A stretch of 60,429 bases of DNA, taken from NCBI RefSeq assembly GCF_002483225.1, contig NZ_DLHL01000039.1, positions 1 through 60,429 of the forward strand. The letters run 5' to 3'. Each line of letters opens with the position of its first letter. The first letter of the stretch is position 1. The notes beneath the pieces are model-generated. The model was given only the letters and a program-made list of their open reading frames with translations. It was not told the origin of the DNA and searched no databases. This DNA is from Gemmatimonas sp. UBA7669 (GTDB lineage: Bacteria; Gemmatimonadota; Gemmatimonadetes; Gemmatimonadales; Gemmatimonadaceae). Of this stretch, positions 40,669-49,374 are shown in pieces. The position numbers were made by a program, and so were the translations under genes.

Positions 40669-41226
40669 TCAGACGCGCACGAGGGCCGCCGCCCATCCGG
40701 CGGGGTCGGTGTCGCTCTTGATGAGCGTGGCCGGATCGACGACGATCTGAGCTCCCTCCAAACTAATCGGGAGACGGTCCATGTTGCGCGTGGCCTTGCC
40801 GCTCTGGAAGGCACCATCTGCGGCATATTTGGACTTGTGCCTGGGGCACTGGAAGCCGGTGTTGCGGGGCAGGCTGCGCAGCGCCGTGTTCTGATGCGGG
40901 CAGGACAGCGCGAAGGCAAAGACCTCGGCGCCCTTCCGACAGAGAATGACCTCGTGCTGCTTGTCGATGGAGACCGAATCGCCCGCCGGCACAGGATAGC
41001 GCACGGTACGGGGCGCTCCGGCGGCGGGGCCTTCGTTTGGCAGCGCGTAGAGCGGACTCCACACGGGACTGGCGAGCCCCACGGCTACAGCGGCGGCGAG
41101 CGCCCCGGCCCCGAGGGTGGCCAGTTCCGCGAAGAATGCGCGGCGCGAACCCACGTTCTGGCAGGCCTCGCAGGAGGAGGCTGCGGCGTTGTGTGGCGTC
41201 GCGTGCGAGTCAGACTCGATGGTCAC
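40669..41226 (-). CDS. Tat-exported Rieske [2Fe-2S] protein
   Basis: The 185-residue protein has a twin-arginine signal (GSRRAFFAELATLGAGALAAAVAVGLA) and the two Rieske cluster motifs CPHQNTAL and CPRHKSKYAADG, which supply two Cys and two His. It sits outside the membrane or is anchored by its uncleaved signal, and carries electrons. An N-terminal CEAC motif precedes the signal. Two small multi-helix membrane proteins are encoded upstream on the same strand, suggesting a redox complex. The start codon is GTG. Confidence 0.88.
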   Translation of the reverse strand: MTIESDSHATPHNAAASSCEACQNVGSRRAFFAELATLGAGALAAAVAVGLASPVWSPLYALPNEGPAAGAPRTVRYPVPAGDSVSIDKQHEVILCRKGAEVFAFALSCPHQNTALRSLPRNTGFQCPRHKSKYAADGAFQSGKATRNMDRLPISLEGAQIVVDPATLIKSDTDPAGWAAALVRV

Positions 41227-41267
41227 CGGCGTGCGTCGTTGAAGTGTTGGTGGTGCGGCATGCGGCG

Positions 41268-41762
41268 CTACTGGTTGGACACCACGACGCCCAGCACGAT
41301 GATGCCGCCCCAGAGCAGTACACTGCGCAGGGCCGACGAGCGGAGTGCGGCCATGCGCATGGACTCGGCGGCAAGCTGCCGCTCGGCACGGCGCATGAGT
41401 TGACCGTTCACGAGCAGAAGCGCCACCAGGCCCATCTTGCTCCAGAACACCCGGGACGTGGCATAGGTCCCGAGGTCAGCTGTGGCCATGGCGATGCCAC
41501 TGAGGAGCGTGATGGCCAGTGCCCGCATGACCAGCGGGTGCGCGTCGGTCAGCTCGTCGAGCAACGCGGCGGTCGAGGGCGCTGCAACGTCGACGGACGC
41601 GGTCGTGACCCGAAGTACGCGTCGGTCCACGGCCAGCGCCACACCAGCAGCGGCTACGAGCGACAGCACATGCGTGGTGAGGAACACCAGTGGCAGCCAT
41701 CCGCTCTGCGCATAGAGGTCCGCCCAGGGCTGCAGGGCTGTCAGCAAGGCCTCCGGAGGCAT
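41268..41762 (-). CDS. Small membrane protein of the Rieske cluster
   Basis: The 164-residue protein has four predicted membrane helices: WLPLVFLTTHVLSLVAAAGVALAV, VMRALAITLLSGIAMATADLG, FWSKMGLVALLLVNGQLMRR and SVLLWGGIIVLGVVV. His residues near helix ends (TTHVLS, DAHPLV) and the FW.K...LLLVN pattern recall small membrane cytochrome-like or CopD-like proteins. The family cannot be fixed by eye. It starts 3 bp after the upstream membrane gene and ends 41 bp before the Rieske gene. Confidence 0.72.
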   Translation of the reverse strand: MPPEALLTALQPWADLYAQSGWLPLVFLTTHVLSLVAAAGVALAVDRRVLRVTTASVDVAAPSTAALLDELTDAHPLVMRALAITLLSGIAMATADLGTYATSRVFWSKMGLVALLLVNGQLMRRAERQLAAESMRMAALRSSALRSVLLWGGIIVLGVVVSNQ

Positions 41763-41765
41763 GCT

Positions 41766-42389
41766 TCAGTTCCCGAACTTCATGAGCAGCCAGCTGGCCG
41801 TGGACACACCCATGGACGTGAGTGCGACCGCGCGGTGATCCCGGCGCTTGGCGGCGGATTGCTCGGCCTCGTCGGCAAGCACGGCACCCGCGTACGTGAA
41901 GCCACCGCTGGCCGCGAGGAAGAGCGCGCTGTGCACGAGGCGGCGTGTGCGACCGTTGGCATCGTGACGGCCATCCCAGAGGTTCCAGAGGCCCGTAACG
42001 GTATTGGCGCCAAACAGCACGGCGGCGCCGGACGCGGCCACCGGATGCACCGATTTGGCCCAGCCGGGGGCGGCATCGCCCTTGGACAGGAGCTGATCGC
42101 CCGAGACATAGGAGGCGGCAAACAGCGGCAACATGGCCCAACTGAGGGCGCGGTGCACGGCCAGCCGTTTGTAATACGCGTCACTGTACTCGACGGCGCG
42201 CGGACGACGCGGCACGGTGTCCTGGGGAACCCCGACGCGTTCGGTGGTGTCGAGCCTTATGGGCCGCATGCCCAGCGCCACCGGCGATGGCACAGGGCCA
42301 CGCTGCGGGGGGAGGCTGTCGTGCATCGCTCCCAGGGCATTCTGCCACCCAAGCATCATGACTACGGCTACCGACGACAGCGACGGCAT
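41766..42389 (-). CDS. Four-helix membrane protein with helix-end histidines, cytochrome b-like
   Basis: The 207-residue protein has a hydrophobic leader, then about four helices, each with a His near one end: AVHRALSWAMLPLFAASYVSG, SVHPVAASGAAVLFGANTVTG, LVHSALFLAASGGFTYAGAVLA and DHRAVALTSMGVSTASWLLM. Paired His in neighbouring helices are the usual ligands of b-type haem, so I infer a membrane cytochrome that may pass electrons with the Rieske protein. The ATG at 42389 is chosen for the leader; the frame is open to 42473. Confidence 0.68.
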   Translation of the reverse strand: MPSLSSVAVVMMLGWQNALGAMHDSLPPQRGPVPSPVALGMRPIRLDTTERVGVPQDTVPRRPRAVEYSDAYYKRLAVHRALSWAMLPLFAASYVSGDQLLSKGDAAPGWAKSVHPVAASGAAVLFGANTVTGLWNLWDGRHDANGRTRRLVHSALFLAASGGFTYAGAVLADEAEQSAAKRRDHRAVALTSMGVSTASWLLMKFGN

Positions 42390-42487
42390 GCAGCACCTCG
42401 AAACCGGAGAGAAGGGGAAACCTGCGCCCTCGCAATCTACGCGTGGCCGATGACCGGTGGATGCAGGTCGCAATTACATTGCGGGCA

Positions 42488-44755
42488 ATGACTCGGACAC
42501 TGGTCACGCGACGACTTTCCGTTTCCCGCCCGTTACCCTGGGGCTGGCTGCTTCTGCTGCCGGTCATGTGTCTGGCCTTCGCCCGGCCGGTGGTTGCGCA
42601 GACGGGTACGCGTTGTGACGCGGGTGATCGCATCGAACGGGTCCAGTTCGAAGGCAGTCCGGCGTTCGACGATCTGACCATGGCCATGAGCCTGGTGACT
42701 CACGAGCCCGGGTTTGTCACGCGGACGTTCGGCGTGGGCACGCGGCCGTGCGTGGACACGCTGGAGGTGCGGCGCGATGCACTGCGTCTGGCCGTGCTGC
42801 ACCGACAGGCCGGATGGTTCCAGGCGGAGGTGGTCCCCCTGCTCAATCGGCGCAAGAACGGTGTCCGGGTCGTCTTTCAGATTCAGCCCGGGCGCGAGGC
42901 CACCATCGCGGAGGTCGCAACCACCGGACTCCCTGAGGCGCCGGAACGCCGACGGGCCTACGACGCCCGTCTTGAATCGCTCACGGGACGGCGATTCGAT
43001 CGCAACCAAGTGGACACCGTGATTGCCTCGGTGGTGACGCGTTTGCGCGACGACGGTTATGCGCGCGCCACGCTGCCGCGGGCAGAAATCCGCATCGACA
43101 CGGCCGAAGCGAAGGCCTCCTTGACCTTGCACTTCACGCCCGGTCCTCTGACCACAATCGGCGACGTGCACATCGGCATCCGGCCAGTCAACGGAAAGGC
43201 CGCCTGGGTGGACTCGTCGGACGTGGCGCGACTGCTCAATATCCAACCCGGTGACCGCTTCAGTGCGCGCGCTATTCTGGAGGCGCAGCGAGCCCTGTAT
43301 CGCTCGGAGGCCTTTCGCTTGGTGTTGGTGGATACGGTCACGCCGGACAGCACGCGGGCGGACAGCCTGCTGGATCTGCGTGTGACCGTGGCCGAGGCCA
43401 AGACGCACTCGGCGCGGCTGGGCATCGGCTGGGCCACGCTGGAGTGCGGCCGTGCGCAGGCTCGTCTGACCGACCGGGGCTTTCTTGGTGTCGGTCGTCG
43501 TGTGGAGCTCAACATGCGGGCGTCCAAGCTCGGGTTGGCGTCGCCAACTGACGTGGCCAGCGGTCTGTGCTCGGATGCCCTGCGCGAAGATCCGTACAGC
43601 GCCGACACCATCGGCGTGAACTACTACGTGGGCACCACGCTGTCGAATTCGCGGTTGTTCGGATTGCCGGTGATGCCCATGCTGTCGGTGTACAGCGAGC
43701 GGCGCAGTGAGCCGTTTGCCTATCTGCGTGAAACCACGATCGGTGCCCTGGCCGAGTTCACGCGCAGCTTCACGCCGCGCCTCGTGGGAACCGTGGGGTT
43801 GCAGTACGAGAATGGTCGCACGGACGTGGACCCGGTGGTGTCCTGCACGCGCTTCGGGCAGTGCCGCCCGGAAGAGGTGGTGCTGTCCCTGTTCGGCCGC
43901 GGCATCGGCATCGTGAGCACATCGGCGAGTTATGATCGCACGAACGATGTGAGCAATCCGGCGCGAGGCTATCGACTGCGTGGCGAGCTTCGGGCTGGTG
44001 AAACCGTGTCGGAGTTGGTGTCCACGGTGCGCTTTTATCGGACGTCGGGTGAGGTGTCGTCGTACCGGCGCGCGCTTGGTGGGGTGATTGGTGGACGTGT
44101 GCAGGTGGCGGCCGCCTTTGCGCCGGGCGCCGAGTTGGTGGGCGGTTCGCCGTTGCTGCCGCAGCAGGAGCGTTTGTTCGTCGGCGGTCAGAACTCGGTG
44201 CGTGGCTATCAGCAGAATCTGCTCGGACCCGTGACGTATGTGGTGAACAACGTGCGCGAGTTTACCAACTCCGAGGGGTTCAGCGAGGTGGAGGTCATTC
44301 CGGGCAGTTCGTTTCGTGCGGTGCCTCGGGGTGGGACCGCGCTGTTGGTGGGCAATCTCGAGTACCGTCGCAACTTTCGCTTCATTGCCGAGCAGCTGCA
44401 GGTGGTGACGTTTCTCGACGCCGGCACACTCTGGGAAACGAGTTCGGCGTCCTTTCGTTGGCAGGATCTGCGCGCCACCCCCGGCATTGGCCTGCGCGTG
44501 ATCACACCGCTCGGTCCGTTCCGCGTGGACATCGGCTACCGGCCGTACGGACTGCGCGCAGGACCCGCGCTGTATTTTGCCGGCAACGAGAGCGAGACCC
44601 TGGCGCCGATCATGTGCGCGAGTCCCCGTACGGGTGATCGCGATCCACGAGACTTTGAAGACCTGATCAACTGTCCTGCCACGTTCCAACCGCCGCGCGC
44701 CGGCGGCGCGTTGTCGCGTCTGGTGTTCCACTTCGGTCTCGGTCAGGCGTTCTGA
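42488..44755 (+). CDS. tamA: TamA/BamA-family outer-membrane assembly protein
   Basis: The 755-residue protein has a signal peptide (LPWGWLLLLPVMCLAFARPVVAQ), several POTRA-like domains (DRIERVQFEGSPAFDD; GREATIAEVATTGLP; GPLTTIGDVHIGIRPVNG) and a C-terminal barrel with LERLFVGGQNSVRGYQ-like (here QQERLFVGGQNSVRGY) and GPFRVDIGYRP. It inserts proteins into the outer membrane. The gene for its inner-membrane partner TamB follows after 2 bp. The ATG at 42488 fits the signal peptide better than the earlier frame opening at 42443. A long helix-rich linker is not seen. Confidence 0.9.
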   Translation: MTRTLVTRRLSVSRPLPWGWLLLLPVMCLAFARPVVAQTGTRCDAGDRIERVQFEGSPAFDDLTMAMSLVTHEPGFVTRTFGVGTRPCVDTLEVRRDALRLAVLHRQAGWFQAEVVPLLNRRKNGVRVVFQIQPGREATIAEVATTGLPEAPERRRAYDARLESLTGRRFDRNQVDTVIASVVTRLRDDGYARATLPRAEIRIDTAEAKASLTLHFTPGPLTTIGDVHIGIRPVNGKAAWVDSSDVARLLNIQPGDRFSARAILEAQRALYRSEAFRLVLVDTVTPDSTRADSLLDLRVTVAEAKTHSARLGIGWATLECGRAQARLTDRGFLGVGRRVELNMRASKLGLASPTDVASGLCSDALREDPYSADTIGVNYYVGTTLSNSRLFGLPVMPMLSVYSERRSEPFAYLRETTIGALAEFTRSFTPRLVGTVGLQYENGRTDVDPVVSCTRFGQCRPEEVVLSLFGRGIGIVSTSASYDRTNDVSNPARGYRLRGELRAGETVSELVSTVRFYRTSGEVSSYRRALGGVIGGRVQVAAAFAPGAELVGGSPLLPQQERLFVGGQNSVRGYQQNLLGPVTYVVNNVREFTNSEGFSEVEVIPGSSFRAVPRGGTALLVGNLEYRRNFRFIAEQLQVVTFLDAGTLWETSSASFRWQDLRATPGIGLRVITPLGPFRVDIGYRPYGLRAGPALYFAGNESETLAPIMCASPRTGDRDPRDFEDLINCPATFQPPRAGGALSRLVFHFGLGQAF

Positions 44756-44757
44756 TC

Positions 44758-47700
44758 ATGGCCATGACTCCGCGGCAACGGCGCTTCTGGTGGGTGGCGG
44801 GCATCGTGCTGGCACTCGGCGCTGGTGTGGTGGTGGGCGCCTATGGTGTGCTCAACACGGCACGTGGCCGCAAGTGGCTGGCAGGTACTCTGTCGAAGCA
44901 GGGCAGCGCCGTGTTTGGCGGACGCGGTGCGCTGCGCATCGGCGTGTTGCGTCGCATTGGCCCCGGCGGCGTGGAAGCAGACGATGTGGTGCTGGTGGAT
45001 ACCGCCGGTGTCCCTGTGCTCACCGCGGCCAAGTTGCGCGCGAGCGTTGGCTGGATGGGTCTGCTCGACAAGCGCATCCACTTGCCGAGTGTGCAGCTCT
45101 CCGGCGTGCGGCTCATGCTGCGTCAAGACAGGGCGGGGACGCCATGGAATATCGCGTACCTGCTGGCGGGCGACACCACGCCGCCTGTGCCAAAGACCGG
45201 GCCGGCGTTCGGTGACGATGTGCGTATCGGTGCGCTCACGCTGGCCGATGGCGAGATCACGACTGTGGCGCCGTGGGCGCCGCACCCGGTGTTCACGGGG
45301 ACGGCGCGCGACAGTGTGATTGCGGTGCGCGACAGTCTGCATGATCTCACGCAGGCGCCCGATGGCACGTGGTTCGAACGTCGCGTCATCACGCTCGCGC
45401 AGCTCCGTGCGCACGATCTGGTCATCATTGATCCGCTCAAGCGGCCGTCGTCGCTGGTGCTGGACACCTTGGCTGGTGCGATTTCCGATCCGCCGGTCAC
45501 GCTGCGGCAGGCGCAGGGGCGCGTGACCTGGACCAGCGACTCACTGATGTTCGATTTGGCGCGTGTCGCGTTGCCGGCATCGACGGCGCGCGCGCGCGGT
45601 ACCGTGGCATGGAACCAACCGGGGCCGGTGCGTTACGCGGCCACGGTGCACGCGGAGGCCGGGCTGTCCGACCTCACGTGGATCTGGGATGCGTTGCCCA
45701 CCGTGGGCCGCGGCTCCGCGGTGGTGCGACTGCGTACCCTGGCCGACGCCAATGACGCCGAATACCTGCTGGACTCACTGCGGGTGGAGAGTGAGGGATC
45801 GCTGGTGTCCGGTCGTGTCGGCGTAACGGTTCGGCCGGCCCAACTGCTGCTGCATTCCACCGACCTGACGTTTGCGCCCCTCACGGATGCGTTGGCCAGG
45901 CGCTTGAGCTATGACGCGCTGCCGGCAGAGGTGCGCGGGGCGTTTCGCGGACAATTCGTCGCGGAGCAGGGCGGACCACTGAACGCGTTGCAGGTGGATC
46001 GGCTGGATCTGCGCTTCACCGACGCCAGTGTGGCCGGCGGTGGTGCGGAGTCTCGTCTCTCCCTGCGCGGGTTGATTGGCGTGGGCGTTGAGCCGCGCGC
46101 CGCGGGACTGGTCGTGGACACCGTGGTGATGGACCTCCGCAGTGTGCGTGCGCTCGTACCTGATGCGCCGGCCGTGGACGGCCGGATTGCGGGCGCTCTG
46201 CGATTGCGGACGGCCGATCTGTCGCGGGCGGATGCCGAGTCGTTTGCGCTGCAGTGGACGGATGCCGCGGGGAATGTGTCGGTGGTGCGCGGTCGCGGCG
46301 AGGCGTCTTACGGACGCACGCCGGTCACGGTGGACGGTCTGCTCACGTTTGAGCCGTTGTCGCTCGACGCGCTCGCGCGACTCGACAGCACGCTGACCGT
46401 ACGTCGCCCGCTGAGTGGGCAGGTGGCGGTTCGTGGGCCGCTTGATTCGCTCATGTGGCGCGCGGCGTTGCTACCGTCACCCACGCTGCCGGAGGGCTGG
46501 CCCCTGTTTGCTGGCGTGGAGCGTGACTCCGCGTGGCGCGCCATACCCGGTGCGCTTGTGGCAGCGGGCACCGGCGGTGTGCTGGATACCGCGTGGCACG
46601 CTGACGCGCGTGTACTGCTCGATGCATTGGACGCGCGCCGCTGGTTGGAGCGTGATGACGTCCCGAGCACCGGGATTGGCGGCGAGGTGCGGGTGGTGGC
46701 GCGCGGCAGTCTGCCGGCCGATACCACCCAGGTGAGTCAGGTGACCGGGCGGGTGGAGGCGCAGCTCGCGCAGGCAGCGGCCACCGATCGGCCTGCGCTG
46801 TCGCTGCTTGCGAGCCTTGCGGCTGACGAGCGTCGCGTCGTGGTGGATTCGGCCAACCTGCTCCTGGGCACTCGCGCCGCCGGGCTGCGCCTCGACGCGC
46901 ATGGAGCGCTTGGCCGTGACAGCACCGCGTCTGACACGCTGCTCTACAATCTGCGAGTGGACTCGCTTGCCATTGTTGGTGGCGATCTGCGGCGCTTGGC
47001 CGCCATGCTCGCGCCCATGGACAGTGCGCTGGCGGGGAGTCTCCGTCGTGTGGCCGAGGATACGCTGCGCGGCGACGCGTCGGTGTCCGGCCATGTGGCG
47101 GGGAACCTGATGCTGGCAGACGCCAATGCCGCGGTGGGTGGACGAGACCTGCAAGTGGGTGCGGTGCACGTCGGCCGCTTGTTCGGCTCGGCGCGGGCAG
47201 TGGACGTGTTCAACAAGCCGGCTTTTGAGGGCGCGGCGTCGGCGGATGATGTCACGGGGATTGGGGCGGCTCGTGTTCAGTCCGCCAACTTCCGGGTCGC
47301 GGCGGCCACGCTCGACAGCGGGCAGTTGGTGCTTGACGTGAGCACGGTGGACGATGCGCATCTGGTCGTGCGTGGGGGATATGTGGCCCAGACGTCCGGC
47401 ACGGCCATTTCGCTCGATTCCATTCGCCTGTCCTATGACAGCGTGACCTGGCGTGAGGCGCGGCCCGCCACCGTCCTTCTGGATTCGCTGCGTGTGGCAC
47501 TTTCTCCGCTCGAGTTGCGCTCGAATGGCAAGGGCGTGCTGGCGGTGGAGGCCGACGTCCCGCGTGAGGGTGGTATTCGTGGCCTGCTTCGTCTGGAAGA
47601 TTTCCCGGCTGGTGAAGTGAGCGCACTCCTGGCCGGCACACCACCCGCCAACGGTACGGTGACCGGAGAGGCCAGTCTGGGCGGGACCCGTCAGGCGCCG

Positions 47701-49374
47701 ACCATCACGTGGAGTGTCGCGGCCACGGACCTGGGCATGGAAGGCACCGTGCTGCCGGTTGTGACCTCGCGCGGCAACTACGCCGATCAGCGTTTGCGGG
47801 CCGAGGCGCTGGTGCGCGACACGCTTGGCGGGACTCTGCGTGTCGATGGCACGCTGCCCATGGACTTGCGGCTGGTGAGTGTGGAGAAGCGTCTGCTCAG
47901 CGACGTGGTGGATGGACGGCTGGTGGCGGACAGTCTGCAGCTCGGAGCACTCGCGCTTCGCGTGGACGGTGTGCGCGGCCTGCGTGGCTCACTGAGCGGC
48001 GAGTTGGCGCTGGGGGGCACGTTCGATGCGCCGAGTGCACGTGGCACGATGCGCCTTACGGGCGGCGCCGCGACGCTGGATGCGCTGGGTATTTCGCCGC
48101 AGGACGGTGAAGCCGTGCTGCGCGCGGCAGGGGATTCGCTCATCATTGAAACCCTCCGTCTGCGCAGCGGTGGCCCGCGTGACACCGTGGGGATCGTGGG
48201 GAGTCTCCGCTTCCCGCCCAAGGATTCGGCGTTGGTGGATTTGCGGGTCACCGCCAGCAATTTCGCAGCGTCGCGTCAGCGCGATGGCACAGACCTCGAT
48301 CTGTCGGCCGACGCGCGCGTGCGCGGCAAGCTGCTGCATCCGCAGGTGAGTGGCCGTGTGTATGTGCCGCGGGCCAATCTGGTCATCGACCCGTTGGGCG
48401 CGCGCACGGCACTCGATCTGTCGAGCGCCTCGGCGCGCGCGTTGCTCGGCGCCGACGAAGTGCCGGTGGCCCAGTCCGCCGCGGCATCCCTTGCTGCACT
48501 GGGCGAACTGCTCACGGTGAGCGATGCGCGTGTTGAGTTGGGCAACGATGTGTGGGTGCAAACGCCCGAAGCGCGTGTCAAGCTGAGTGGCGGACTGGAC
48601 ATCATGATGCGCGGACAGGAGCTCGCGCTCGACGGTGAGATTCTGGCCAATCGTGGGCAGTACCGTCTGGATCTCGGCGTGGTGAGCCGCAGCTTCACGG
48701 TCGATTCGGGACGCGTGCGCTTCTTTGCCAACTCCGACATCCCGCCGACGCTCGACATCACGGCCACCAACACCGTGCGCGTTGCGGGCAGCAACGATGT
48801 GCCCGTGCGTGTGCACATTGGTGGCAATCTCGAGGATCCGGTGCTCACGCTCACCAGCTCGGATCCGCTGTATGCCAGCGCGCCGGAGTCGGAGATCATT
48901 TCGTTGCTGATTTTCGGCGCCCCCACATTCGCGCTGGACGGTCAGAGTCAGAGCACCGTGCGTGCGGTTACGGGGGTGCTGCTACCATCGGCGGCGGGGC
49001 GCTTGGTCGAAGGCGCGTTGCAGCAGCTGCTGCCTGGCGGGTTCAACACCATTCAGGTTACGACGGCGGGTGGTCAGACGCAGGGCGAGCTCAACCCCAT
49101 GACGCTGCTCGACAACCTGAGCATCTCGGCAGGCAAGCAGTTGGGTGAGCGCACCTTCCTGCGCATCAACACCGGCCTGTGTCGCGGCGCGAGCCAGGCC
49201 ACGACCCGCGGGGCGTCACCCTGGATTGGTGTGGCCGCCGAGTACCGCATCACCCGCACGCTCATGGGGCAGGTGGGTGTCGACCCCGGCGCCGCGCCCT
49301 GTACCCGGCTCGGTGGCGATGTGCTGCCCCGCATGCAGTTCGGTTTCGACCTGTTCCGCGAATGGATCTGGTAG
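44758..49374 (+). CDS. tamB: TamB-like translocation and assembly protein
   Basis: The 1538-residue protein has one N-terminal membrane anchor (WWVAGIVLALGAGVVVGAYGVL). A very long periplasmic body of repeated beta strands follows, ending in the conserved DUF490 domain: GQYRLDLGVVSRSFTVDSGRVRFFANSDIPPTLDITATNTV, SEIISLLIFGAPTFAL and the final strand FGFDLFREWIW. TamB proteins form a hydrophobic groove for lipids or barrel proteins between the membranes. Linkage to tamA is the classical arrangement. The last 159 bp overlap, antisense, the ABC1 kinase gene. Confidence 0.92.
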   Translation: MAMTPRQRRFWWVAGIVLALGAGVVVGAYGVLNTARGRKWLAGTLSKQGSAVFGGRGALRIGVLRRIGPGGVEADDVVLVDTAGVPVLTAAKLRASVGWMGLLDKRIHLPSVQLSGVRLMLRQDRAGTPWNIAYLLAGDTTPPVPKTGPAFGDDVRIGALTLADGEITTVAPWAPHPVFTGTARDSVIAVRDSLHDLTQAPDGTWFERRVITLAQLRAHDLVIIDPLKRPSSLVLDTLAGAISDPPVTLRQAQGRVTWTSDSLMFDLARVALPASTARARGTVAWNQPGPVRYAATVHAEAGLSDLTWIWDALPTVGRGSAVVRLRTLADANDAEYLLDSLRVESEGSLVSGRVGVTVRPAQLLLHSTDLTFAPLTDALARRLSYDALPAEVRGAFRGQFVAEQGGPLNALQVDRLDLRFTDASVAGGGAESRLSLRGLIGVGVEPRAAGLVVDTVVMDLRSVRALVPDAPAVDGRIAGALRLRTADLSRADAESFALQWTDAAGNVSVVRGRGEASYGRTPVTVDGLLTFEPLSLDALARLDSTLTVRRPLSGQVAVRGPLDSLMWRAALLPSPTLPEGWPLFAGVERDSAWRAIPGALVAAGTGGVLDTAWHADARVLLDALDARRWLERDDVPSTGIGGEVRVVARGSLPADTTQVSQVTGRVEAQLAQAAATDRPALSLLASLAADERRVVVDSANLLLGTRAAGLRLDAHGALGRDSTASDTLLYNLRVDSLAIVGGDLRRLAAMLAPMDSALAGSLRRVAEDTLRGDASVSGHVAGNLMLADANAAVGGRDLQVGAVHVGRLFGSARAVDVFNKPAFEGAASADDVTGIGAARVQSANFRVAAATLDSGQLVLDVSTVDDAHLVVRGGYVAQTSGTAISLDSIRLSYDSVTWREARPATVLLDSLRVALSPLELRSNGKGVLAVEADVPREGGIRGLLRLEDFPAGEVSALLAGTPPANGTVTGEASLGGTRQAPTITWSVAATDLGMEGTVLPVVTSRGNYADQRLRAEALVRDTLGGTLRVDGTLPMDLRLVSVEKRLLSDVVDGRLVADSLQLGALALRVDGVRGLRGSLSGELALGGTFDAPSARGTMRLTGGAATLDALGISPQDGEAVLRAAGDSLIIETLRLRSGGPRDTVGIVGSLRFPPKDSALVDLRVTASNFAASRQRDGTDLDLSADARVRGKLLHPQVSGRVYVPRANLVIDPLGARTALDLSSASARALLGADEVPVAQSAAASLAALGELLTVSDARVELGNDVWVQTPEARVKLSGGLDIMMRGQELALDGEILANRGQYRLDLGVVSRSFTVDSGRVRFFANSDIPPTLDITATNTVRVAGSNDVPVRVHIGGNLEDPVLTLTSSDPLYASAPESEIISLLIFGAPTFALDGQSQSTVRAVTGVLLPSAAGRLVEGALQQLLPGGFNTIQVTTAGGQTQGELNPMTLLDNLSISAGKQLGERTFLRINTGLCRGASQATTRGASPWIGVAAEYRITRTLMGQVGVDPGAAPCTRLGGDVLPRMQFGFDLFREWIW

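Noticed and set aside
39367..41403. A 678-codon open frame opposite the M20 peptidase and Rieske genes
   Set aside because: It covers two genes with definite catalytic or cluster motifs on the other strand; its product is low-complexity Gly/Ala/Arg/His.
42533..44731. A 732-codon frame opposite tamA
   Set aside because: Antisense shadow of a gene with POTRA and barrel motifs; its translation is His/Arg/Gln-rich.
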